From Clytia hemisphaerica (Eukaryota; Cnidaria; Hydrozoa; Leptothecata; Clytiidae), in NCBI GenBank assembly GCA_902728285.1, contig CACVBU010000050.1:3310919-3374918 (forward strand): a stretch of 64,000 bases of DNA. Reading direction: 5' to 3'. This document shows, one piece after another, positions 45,501 to 57,500 of this stretch (positions within the stretch are counted from its first letter, which is position 1; every line of letters starts with the position of its first letter). The translations under genes were made by a program, and so were the position numbers. Under the pieces are notes generated by a model. The model was not told the DNA's origin. It made no database searches and worked only from the letters and a program-made list of their open reading frames with translations.

Positions 45501-48500
45501 CCTCCTTCACGAATTTTCTTTGGACTTCAAATGTTGGGTCGTTGAATTATGATAAAAAATTCCTCCTTGTCTTTATTAAAGTAGTTTTCAACATCAAAAT
45601 TTAATGTTCTTTTGTTCTTCCAATTTGAGAATTTCACTTTGATTTGCTTAATTCATCAACCTCGACTTGTTTATACCTGACTCGATTTTTACATGTGCAG
45701 CAGTGTTGCTTACCTCAAAAAATGTACAAGCTTAATAAACGCTTAAAGAATTTTCAATCAAATGCCTTGAAGACTTTCAAAAAACGAACGTTTCCAAATT
45801 CATCTTTTACAATTAGAAATAAGACTTGGTTATTTTCTTTAATAAGAATTGTTGCTATCTCGCATATGTTTCCTGTTACTGATAAAATTACCTATATATA
45901 AAATCTTTCACATGGTGATGGTGTTATTGTCAACAATGTACTCAGTTTTTATGATTTATGAATAATTAGACTAAGAAGCTCAGTGCTTTAATAGATAACC
46001 AGAAAATCATTTACCACTTGGAACTTATTCTTTAGGTAGTGCTGGAGGTGTTGAATTTGACCCATGTGTTTCAATTTTAGTAACACTCATTGGTAAAATT
46101 CCGGTGTTTTCGGGTGTTTCCGAAAGGGAAAATGACTTTAATGCTTTTATAGATAACTAGAAAATTATTTACCACTGGAAACTTATTCTGTGGTGACACT
46201 CACTTTCTGTAAGGTGTCAATCACGTCCTGTCGTGTACTCAATTTCTGTAGTGTCACTCACTTTCTGTAGTGTCACTCACTTTCTGTAGTGTCACTCACT
46301 TTCTGTAGTGTCACTCACTTTTGGCATTGCTGGAGGTGTTAAAAATGTGCCAGCTCTGTCACTATCTCACTACTTATACATCGTTGGAACGGAAATTTTA
46401 TGCTGATTATGGAAACCCGGGTCTTAAAAAGTCCATCCTGGACAAAATTGCAAACGAGGCTGGAGTTCGCACTCCGTCGTGGTGTTTTTTCGATTTTACC
46501 TGTTTTAGAAAATTGCTTACTGTCGGCAAAGTTAAAGGTTTTAGAATTTCATTTTTTATGCAAAATGCTGTCAATAGAATGTGTTAATAGAAAAAAATTC
46601 AAAAATGTCGAAAAAAAATTTTTTTGCACTCCATCTTGGAGGATTTTGGCAAAAAATCGATGTTTTTTCTTAAAATTCGTCAAAAACTAGTCATTATGAA
46701 ATTATGTAAGAATAAGTCCAAAAATACTTTCCTGCTAAAAATACTATAAAAGAATAAGAAAGTATAACAAAATAAGGAAAAATCGGCTCAAAACGCTATT
46801 TTGCACTCCATCGTTGGTGTTTTTAATGAAAAAACGTGATTTTTGGTGTTTTTAAAAAAAATATAACATTTTCTAGCTTTTCTAGCTTTTTCTTTGATCT
46901 ACGACTGGAAATCCTTTCTTTCTCTTAGAATCATTTTTATCAAACACAAAATGCTAAAATATTCTGAAAAATGACCCTCCTTCGCTGGGGTTTGAAGTCA
47001 AACTCAGTATTTTGTAAGCCAAAATTCAGTATTTTTACTTAAAATTCGTCAAAAACTAGTCCATAAACCACTGAAATTGTGTCAAAGTAAGTCCAAAAAT
47101 ACTATAAAAGAATAAGAAATAATAACAAAATAAAGAACAATCGGCTCAAAACGCTATTTTGCACTCCCCCGTTGGTGTTTTTATTGAAAAAACGAGATTT
47201 TTCGTGTTTTTAAAAGAAGATATAGCATTTTCTGGCTTTCCCTTTGATCTACCACTGGAAATCCTATCTTTCTCTTAGAATCATTTTTATCCAACACAAA
47301 ATGCTAAAATATTCCGAAAAATGACCCTCCGTCGCTGGGGTTTTAAGTCAAATTCGGTATTTTGTAAGCCAAAATTCAGTATTTTTACTTAAAATTCGTC
47401 AAAAACTAGTCTATAAACCACTGAAATTGTCTCAAAATAAGTCCAAAAATATTTCCCTGTTAAATGTTTATAAACGAATGAAGTATAGGAAATATAAAAG
47501 ATGGCTCCAAATGCTATTTTGCACTCCTCTGTTGGCGTTTTCTTTGAAAAACGGGATTTTTGGTGTTTTTGAAGAAAATATAACATTATTTAGACTTATT
47601 TACGAAGCTGGAAATCCTATGTTTTCCGCTAGAATTTTTTTTCCAACACATATGCAAAAAAATATGAAAAATCACCCTCCTTCGCTAGGTGTTAGGCCAA
47701 AGTTTAGTATCTTTGCTTAAATTTCATTAAGAACTAGTTATTATCCATTGAAATCAAGCTTAAGTGAGCTTTTTAAAGTCACAGAGGTTCAAAATGTTCC
47801 AACTTGGACCGGCTGCCGGAAAATTTTGCCACTGAAACTGTCTCCTCCAACAATCATCGGGAATGGTCGTTCACTCCCTGCATCACTGACTGATGCTGAT
47901 GAAGTCTACAATATCTTGATCAATGTGGGGAAGATCCTACGTAATCTAGGACAACAAGATCAACGTGTTACCGTTGACCCCCCCCCCTACTACAAAAGTA
48001 CAAAAGAGTACCCAAATGGAACAATGCGAATGCGAATTTCAGGGTTTTCGGTGACACGGTATCGGGCTTTTTCTGTTCGGTATTTCGGTATTTTGTAAAA
48101 TATGTACGGTATTTATATTCAAAATGCTGCTAGTGATGGTAATATACCCATAAAACTTCAGCATTTCGGTATTTTACCTATGGAATCTAGGTATTATTTC
48201 CGTAACTCTTCCTGAACTATATTCTTCATGAAGAATTTTCCAAAAATTACCTGCGGCGCTAAACTATCTTCAAATTTAGAAATTTACTAAGTACACCCCT
48301 GTTTCAAATACGTTTGGCACTTGTATACTTATCCAACCGTCATAGTCCTTAAACAAGTGAAAGCTTTGTTGTTTTGCTAAGTTTTTGTACTAACTTTAAC
48401 GAATGTGATGGCACAGGAAAAAATCTTCAAATCCCAGGCCTGGAACATGGCCATTTTCGGGGTGGGAAATGTCCGTTTTCGGGGTTGGGATTTGCCCTGG

Positions 48501-51500
48501 AAAAGTGAAACAACTACAGGCCTGGTAAATGACCATTTCCCAGGCCTGGGATTTCCAAATTTCGGGGTGTATAATGATGATTTTCCAGGCCTCATTTCCC
48601 CAATGAACTTAACTGAGAACTAAGTCAAAGATATCCATAAAAAGTAGCGTTTGAGGTACTTAGTTTTCATAAAAATATCAGTCCAAAACATGGTGTAAAA
48701 ATCGAAATTTTCTCCTGTCCCTGAAAACCACGGTTGCGACTCCTCCGTCACGAAAACCTCAGTTCCTCGATACTAATTGTACGTCGAAATTAAGTCATTC
48801 TTTTACCATATGCTGTGATCGGAAAATGTAAACTAAAACTACTACTACTACGTTTGAGTTACGACATTACGTCATTCAGATCCCACATTCATTCGCTTTG
48901 AAAGTCTCAGCAGGTAGTTATTAATGCTCAAAACTTATTTCAACAATATTTGTGCAGCTTAAACGCCTTATTTCCTCCATTAAGCGCCACCATACCACCC
49001 CCTTGTAAGCGCTGTAACTAAGGTTTAAGTTTCAAAATAAGCGCCGCACCTCCCAATGCGGCTGGAAAGTGAAGAATCTTCAATAGCAATTTCGTCCTAA
49101 AATGTAAAAACCCAGGCGAAGGAGAGCAATTTTTCATATTTTTTTGCATATGTGTTGGAAAAAAAATTCTAGGAGAAAACACAGGATTTCCAGTCGTAAA
49201 TCAAAGGAAAACCTAAATAATGTTATATTTTCTTTAAAAACACCAAAAATCTCGTTTTTCAATGAAAACGCCAACGGAGGAGTGCAAAATAGCGTTTTGA
49301 GCCCACTTTTCTATTTTCTATACTTCATTCTTTTAAAAACATTTAGCAGGGAAATATTTTTGGACTTACTTTGACACAATTTCAGTGGTTTATAGACTAG
49401 TTTTTGACGAATTTTAATTAAAGATACTGAATTTTGGCTTACAAAATACCGAATTTGACTTAAAACCCCAGCGACGGAGGGTCATTTTTCGGAATATTTT
49501 AGCATTTTGTGTTGGATAAAAATGATTTTAAGAGAAAGATAGGATTTCCAGTCGTAGATCAAAGGAAAAGCTACAAATTGTTATATCATTTTCTTCAAAA
49601 ACACCAAAAATCTTGTTTATCTAAAAACACCAACGGAGGAGTGCAAAATAGCGTTTTGAGCCCACTTTTCTATTTCCTATACTTCATTCTTCGAAAAACA
49701 TTTAGCAGGGAAATATTTTTGGACTTACTTTGACACAATTTCAGTGGTTTATAGACTAGTTTTTGACGAATTTTAAGTAAAGATACTGAATTTTGGCTTA
49801 AAATTACTGAATTTTGACTTAAAACCCCAGTGAAGGAGGGTCATTTTTCAGAATATTTTAGCATTTTGTGTTGGATAAAAATGATTCTAAGAGAAAGATA
49901 GAATTTCCAGTCGTAGATCAAAGGAAAAGCTAGAAAATATTATATTTTTTTCAAAAACGCCAAAAATCACGTTTTTTCATTAAAAACACCAATGGGGGAG
50001 TGCAAAATAGCGTTTTGAGCCGATTTTTCTTTAATTTGTTATATTTTCTTATTCTTTTATAGTATTTTTAGCAGGAAAGTATTTTTGGACTTATTTTGAC
50101 ATAATTTCAGTGGTTTATAGACTAGTCTTTGACGAATTTTAAGAAAAAACATCGATTTTTCGCCAAAATCCTCCGAGATGGAGTGCAAAAAAATTTTTTT
50201 TCGAGATTTTTGAATTTCTTTCTATTACCCTATTCTATTGACAGCATTTTGCACAAAAAATGAAATTCTAAAACCCTTTACTATGCTGAGAGTAAGCATT
50301 TTTCTAAAACAGGTAAACTCGAAAAAACACCCCGACGGAGTGCAAACTCCAGCCTCGTTTGCAATTTTGTCCAGGATAGACTTTTTAAGACCCGGGTTTC
50401 CATAATCAGCATAAAATTTCCGTTCCAACGATGTATAACAACCCCATTCACCTTCTGGGTTAAGCAAAATTGCTATTTTGTGATTCTGCTCCCAGACTAT
50501 AAAGTAGTACAATGTGTACTTAGCTCGAGGCTAATCAATATCAACTATTAATTACAAATCTATCTAGAAGGTTGATACTCAAGATCAACTATTATTTACA
50601 AAGTAATTTAAATTCAATCAATGAAACCAACGCCATGGATAAAAGTGCGACAGTTTCGGCAAGGACAAGTAGTGGGCCTCCATTGCTTGATTTCTTTTTT
50701 AAATTCATCTAGGTTTTTAAGTTTTTTAAAGTCATCGGGAAGGGTAGCCCAGATTTTAGGTCCCAGGAAAGCTAAAGACGATTTTCCATTCATTTCACTT
50801 TCAACTACTCTACTACGAAAGGAATTCATTTTTCTCGTTTTGATCTTACATTGGTTTTTGAGAAATATTTTACTTTCTGATTCATTGAGTTTTGATTTAA
50901 ATAGCTCTGTGGATAAGGATTGAATTGCTCGTTGATGGAAGGTGGAACTGTTGTCAAGTTTCAACAGATCATCGAATGATGAGTTGTAGTCTGAGTAAAC
51001 GATTCTCAAGCATCTTTTATGTAGATTGTTTATTTTATCCTCTAGAGCTCTGCTATGAAACATCCATATGAGAGGACAGTAATTGAAGTGGCATTTAATG
51101 AAAGCATTCATCAAGCGTTTCTTTTTTTCTAAAGTGAGATATGTGCTCATTCTGGCTAAGGCGGTTATTTTCAAACTAGCTTTCTTGCAAAGATTTTCTA
51201 TATGCGATTCAAACGTCAAAAGATTATCGAAGGTTACTCCAAGAATCTTTGACGTTTTGGTATTGAAAACAGTTTCTTCTCTAATATTTAGATAGAGCGA
51301 GTCGTCAATGATGTTAACTATTAGCTGACATTTGTCAGCATTACCAACCATTTGATTAATCGAAAGCCATGTGAAGATTTTTTCTGCTCCAGAGCTTAGT
51401 TTACCACTTACTTCAATCCAGGTAGGAGCACCAACATAGGGTGTCGTATCGTCCGCATAATTCGCAACCTTAGTATCCTCAATGATGAAAAAGAGGTCAC

Positions 51501-54500
51501 AGATATAAATATTGAAAAACAGAGGGCCAAGGATTGATCCCTGGGGAACACCATCCTTGATCTTGATCCAGTTACTCAGTTCGTTGCCTACTTTTGTCCT
51601 TTGTTGCCTATTTTCTAGATAACTCTTGACTAACCCAGTGGAAAGGTCATCGAACCCGTATGCACTGATCTTTGCTACAAGTAATCTGTGGCACATGCAG
51701 TCAAAGGCCTTAGAAAGGTCGATGAGCAGTGCCCCAAAAACATCTTTTTTGTCATTGGCTAGCTTCCAGAGCTCTTCCATTGGGAGAAGAGAGGTTTGAG
51801 TGGAATATCCTTTCCTGAAACCACATTGTTGTTCATCAAAGTAGTGCTCAAAGTATTCTGATATTTGATTGTGATATACTCTTTCGTAAATTTTGGATAT
51901 TACCGGCAGTATACTTATTGGTCTATAGTTACTTTTATCGTTTTTAGAATTTTTCTTGTAGACTGGGGTGACTGTCGCGAACTTGGAAATGTTGGGAAAA
52001 AAGCCTGAGCTGAAGGAGTCATTTATGCTTATAGAGAAGCAGCTTGCAAATAAGTGAGAGTATTTTTTAATTATTTTCGCTGGTATATCATTTTCCGCTT
52101 GAGACTTATTTGTCTTAAGGTTACTAATTATCTTCTCTACTTCGTCTTCGGTGGTGTTTCTAAACTTGAAGGAGTTTTCATTGTTTGATACCTTTTCTTT
52201 TATTTTGAGTATACTAGGGTGGTTTCTAAAAAGCATTATTTCATTTTGAAGAATATTATCAGAAAGTTCATTGAGAGGCACTGGTTCTGTTGGTGGTTGA
52301 TTGAGATCTAATTTTTCAGTGATATTTATGAAGAATTCATTAGACATTTTTGCAATTTCTTTATCATCTTTAATCAGTTCATCATTTTCGACTAAGGTTA
52401 TTTTCTCACTTATTGGTCCTTTATTAGAGAAAAAAGGGCGCACAGTTTTCCAAAATCTTTTATTGTCAGTGATTTGCTTTTCATCCAGAGATTCATAAAA
52501 TCTTCTTTTAGTGTTTCTCAGAAGATATAAGCATCGGTTTCGCTGTTGGTTGTAATTATATTTGTTGATGTTAGAGGGGTCTTTTCGTTTAATGTTATTA
52601 AGTCGAGATCGATGCATCATGGCCTTTCGTAGTGATTTTGTCATGAAAGGTTTATCATTACCTCTTAGTATTTTAGTTTTTATCGGTGCTTCAGCGTTTA
52701 GAAGATTTACTACACTTTTCATTTTATGTTCAAAGTTGCGATTCGACTCTAGTACTTGTGTTAAATGATTTTTGAAAAGATCTTCGTTAAGATTTTTGTA
52801 GCATCTATATTTAATGGCTTTAGGTGGACACTTTTCAAAAGTGGTTTTTAAGACGCTTATTGTGATGTTGTGAAAGTCCGATAGGCTATTAGATACAGAG
52901 GAAGAGCCCTGAAAAATTCTTTGGTAATTTGTTAGCATCAGATCAATGCATTTCGGATTTTCTGCGTTTTTGAAGCACGTAGGTTCATTTATCAAGCTAG
53001 AAAGCTCCCTGCTAGCAAGAAACTCAGGCATTTTATGTTTGTCGATTTCACAATTGAAATCTCCCAGTAGTAAAAGGCGGTCATGATCTCCTATAGAATC
53101 AAGGCTATTTTGTAAAAGCTCTAAATGTGAATTTATATTGTCTACATGTGGATTATAAGAGCAACCCAGTAGCCATTTTTGCTTCTTCAGATTGACCTCG
53201 ATGAATATAGCTTCATAATTCTTGTCTTTTAATACGAGTTTAGAAGGAATGATTGCCGTTTGAAACTTTTCAGATCCCCCTTGAAAATCGAATTAGAGAG
53301 CATCAACTGTACTTCTTTATGGCTCAAAGGCTGTCTCGCTCACTGGAAGAAAATGTGTAAGGTGCAAACCTTGGTAGCTGAATTTCAGTGTCTTTGTTTT
53401 GATTGCGCGTTCGATCTTTGTAGCGATTTTGTAAAGATGATTGATGTTTTCATTCAGCATTGGAACGATACTTAAAAGCAGGTTCACGTGATCGCCACTT
53501 GTGATGAACTGAAAAAAAGTGAAAATTAAAGCGAGATAAATATTTAGTTGCATTACTTGAAAAACTTCCTTAGAGCAATCTGATATGAGTCTCGGGCACT
53601 TAAAGATTCCTATCTGAAAAGTTTCAAACGGCAATCTTGTACCCAGAGCCACTTGAACCACGTTTTCAATTTTACTGATGGACATGATACCATTTTTTTA
53701 TTCGTGAGTGCTATCAGAATCATAAAGAAGTGAACTAAAGAGACTGGGTTCAAGTTTGTTCAAACGGCTACAAAATATGATCAGTAGTCTAGCTGAAAAA
53801 CTGTACAATTTCAAATAAAAAATTCATACGTAAGTTAAGGGTCCCATTTTTGCATTAATTTTGGTCGCTATAAAAGTCTAAGTGTACATTGGTTTGATGG
53901 GAAAAGGTAAAAAAATAAGGATCGTCCGTTCTTTTACGACAGATACTTGATGGTAGAATTTGAAAGTTCTGCAAAGAATAATAAAACATAACAAGGTACA
54001 AACCTCCATCATAAATCTTCCTTCTTCTCTTCGTTCCGTGAACTCTTGCAATGCTTTCAAAATGGTAGCTTTCAAATGTGAGATGGTGGATATCTTTTGG
54101 AAGGGGATTCCCAAGACGAATAGTTGTACGGTGTACAATTTACCGTTCACTTTCAAACAATCCCTGATGACGAAAAAAGATACAGAAGGCTCAAATATGG
54201 AATTAATCTGAATCGCAGACCTCTATAGATATATACTTCCTATAAGAAACTCTTTTCGCTAGAGGATGAGCAGAATCTTATATGCCTAGGTTAAACTAAG
54301 GGCAATTCGATAACTGATATTTTACACCCTTATCTCACACACCTTGGTAGAAATTTTCCTGTATAGTAATAATAGGGAATTACTATGTTTTTTTGCAAAT
54401 AGTGATCACCAATTTCAACATGTCTTATTTCCACACGGGATCATTTCCAAACGCGTCTGTCAAAATACCTCATTGGCCCATATTCGTCGCTGGCGTAAAA

Positions 54501-57500
54501 AGGGCCAATGGATAGGAATTAAATAAGGGTCAAGCTAAAAATGGGAGAATCAAGCTTTGGCGTAATAAAGACCGGCGTAAAAGGAGCTGGCGTAAAAATG
54601 GCCGATAGCATGGACGCTTGTTTAAAAAGTCAACGTAATTATGTAAATCCTAGTCTCCTTCGTTTTCACAACTGGACGAAATAAGGGATTTCCAATCTTT
54701 ACTTTCTTGTAAATATGGAAATATGACTTTTCTATATTTCCAATTCTGAAATTGATTGAAACATCATATTTCCAAAAGTTGGAAATATTTTGAAAATATG
54801 ATTTTTCAGATTTGGAAATATTAAGCAGTTTCATGTTATTATCCGACGCGCGTAAATAGCGACATTTGATTGGCTTCTTTGCTGTCCAATATTTTCGAAT
54901 ATATAGCTTCCATGGAGGCTACATATTTCAAAAATTGACGTCACACAACGAGTTCAATGACAATTGAGCATCTTCTTTTTGACGTTACGTCACAAAATAA
55001 AAATAAGACTTTTGAATAAAAAACTACCAAGAAACCAGATTTACGAGCATATAAATTGGAATTATGTTTGAAAACGAGAAATATTTTAGCGATGAACGGA
55101 TAATAAACCATTTATTTGGACGCAGTCTCATCCAATATGAAAAATATTGGGCTACGAGAAAAGATATTGGACTCGGCGAAGCCTCGTCCAATATCTTTTC
55201 TCGCACGCCCAATATTTTTGCATATAGGATTCGACTTTGTCCAATAACTGCTTAATATGGTATTTCCACAACTTTGGAAATATAGAAAAGTCATATTTCC
55301 ATATTTACAAAAGTATATGGAATTATCATATTTTCAAGATATTTCCAGGATTGGAAATCTCTTATTTCGTCCAGTGCACTCTACCTGATAGGATTTTCAA
55401 AATCTTCGTCAGTCACTTCGTGTTTGTAATCATAAATCTCCATTTCGAACGATTCCTTCGTATAATTGCCATAGTAACCAACTACACGAACAGGTACTTG
55501 TTTCTCACGCAGGTTGCCAAGGGAACTGATCTCGGTTACATTCTTCTGTGTGAAATACCATTCGATCTCGTTAAACCCATCCTATAAAAAGTCCGGATGA
55601 AAAACATAATGTAACCAAAGAAAGTTCACTCAGTAAGTGGCCTGGGAATCAAATAGGGTTGTCCAAGATCATGCAATTATTATTGAGTACTATAAGGTCG
55701 AGAAGAGAGAGGATTGAGCGAGCAGTCAAATAAACGAGCGGCTATGCGTAATAACAAGAGAAAAATTAATCCAAATAAGATTTGACGACAGTGACTTAAA
55801 AAACTATAACACTTAATACTTGAAATTTGCTCAAGCTTTTCGGTTTTCTTTAGCTGGTCATTTTTAGTCTACACAATAGACAGATCCAGGCTTTTAGGCC
55901 TTACTCTTGGTCTATAGGCGGCCACTAGTGACCCCCACCGGGAATCGCTTATTAATAGGTTTGAACATAATAGACAAAATTCACAAAAGATGTTTATCAA
56001 TAGAGATTTTAAATAAAAGAATGTTTAAAACACAGCTGATTGGCTTAGGGTTCGAAACTCTCTATTGTTTCATTAAAACCTCAGTGCGCATGCGATTTAT
56101 CTGGAGAATTTCAATATTCAAAACAAGAGCAGTGCTCATAGCCCGAAGAGTAGCAGTTTTACGCTCGAAACGAAGGAAGATATGACGTAGCCTAGTCATT
56201 TTGGAATTTGCGAAGGTGAGAAGAAAACATCTTACCTCTCCCAATTGATCACTTCTGTAGATCCATACATCACACGGAACGCCGCGCACGAAACGTTCGC
56301 CTTCATATTTGAACTTATCTTTAAATTCTTTGAGGTGAAGGAAAGCTTCCCTGGCGTGAACCCAATGATGTTTGTTTTTGAAGTACGGGAAGCGTGTGGT
56401 TGCAAGGTCTTCGATCGTTTTGTTACGACATTTCATGGGTGAGAAAGATTCATATAAAATACCTGTGGAAGTGAGTGGGAAAATATATAATTGTTATGTT
56501 GGGTAAAAGAAAGTTCATCTGACTAGTTAAGCCCATGCTGTATGTAAAAGTAAGTTTGTGACCGCAGTCGAGGGCGACGGAAGGGCGTCACTCTATTCCC
56601 TGGATTTCTCCAATTATCCTTTTACCCCTCTTTTTACTTGCTGAGTATAAAGCAGAGAGGTATGAAGTAGCATTTTGAAATGTTTGGTATGACCCGGCTA
56701 GTATCCGAACCCACAACCTTGGGTACCGTAGCAGGATGCTCTAACTGCATGGCATGGAACAGCGGCACTCCCTGCTAACAGGAATGAAATATGATTGTCA
56801 ATAACCAGGAACCCTAAAACACCCCTGTCTCACTGCCCCGGTCGATCTTCTTTCCTCAGTGGGGGTAAAAATCCATATTGAAATCCAAATGAAGATAGAA
56901 ATTCTATTGTTCCAAGGTTAAAAAATCCAGTGGCGGGGATGGTTATGGAGTGAAATTTTAAACATTGAATTTCAAGTGGGGATGAAATCAAAGTCAATTT
57001 CCCAGTGCAGCTAAAGTTTCAGGATATTTTCCCGACGGGGACGAAATTTTTGACAAATTTCCCAGTGGGGATGGGGTCCCGGTGGGTCTTTGACACAGGG
57101 GTGAACTACAGGCTTCCTGAAAATATTACTGCTTATCATCCTGGTTAGATTTTTATGTCCTTTTAAAGAAGATTAATTTGTTGTTTTTCTTTTTATGGTT
57201 CTGACGTTCGAACCAAAATTTTTGTTATTGTTTGGGAATAAGGAAAACAAACTCTTGAACACTGTTTGTGGGATCATGGGATATCGATTATAGGGTTAAG
57301 CGTACTATATGGAGCGGAGGCGTAGATAAATAGCGTGACCGTATTTAGTGATTACATTAACATGTTGTTCTTTTCTATTATCAAAATCAACTGAAGTTTT
57401 GCAATAAGGAAAAATGATTCTTTGTTTCAAAAGTGGACCTATATTCTTGAAGCGGGACTTAATAATTTTCTTCTCCTATGGCTTTAAGCCTTCTTAAAAA

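Larger units (their letters stand above)
40334..46374. mobile_element. 6.04-kb palindromic Polinton/Maverick-type element
   Basis: Two arms of 2.86 kb (40334-43191 and 43515-46374) are near-perfect inverted repeats around a 323-bp core. The ends are AGTAGTGAG...CTCACTACT and the flanking duplication is 6 bp, both matching the known Polinton pattern (AG termini, 6-bp TSD, long TIRs). The arms carry a C2H2 zinc-finger ORF and a small 62-residue ORF. The core holds a broken ATPase. No DNA polymerase B, integrase or protease is present, so this copy is non-autonomous. Confidence 0.8.
46381..50440. repeat. Arms of the outer element, with about 350-bp tandem subunits
   Basis: Phrases such as TTTTGCACTCC, AAATTCGTCAAAAACTAGTC and GAAAATGACCCTCC recur about every 350 bp in 46600-47700 and inverted in 49090-50200. 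Each arm is thus a short tandem array of diverged units. Confidence 0.7.
40257..50498. mobile_element. Outer inverted-repeat element interrupted by a Polinton
   Basis: AGTCTGGGAGCAGAAT at 40257 is inverted at the right end (ATTCTGCTCCCAGACT, ending 50498). Inverted identity continues through CTTAACCCAGAAGGTGAATG and, after removal of the insertion 40334-46374, through 46381-47700 against 49090-50427. Without the insertion it would be about 4.2 kb, with roughly 1.4-kb arms made of diverged tandem units and a 1.4-kb core. No target duplication was found, so the outer ends are uncertain. Confidence 0.6.

Noticed and set aside
40251-50504. Target-site duplication for the outer inverted-repeat element
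   Set aside because: The 6 bp on the left (TGTAAT) and on the right (ATAAAG) do not match, and shorter alternatives are not convincing.
53614-53685. Longer exon 8 of the LolA-like gene starting with MSISKIENVV
   Set aside because: No AG at a usable phase precedes it. The acceptor TTTTCAG before 53613 gives an in-frame join.
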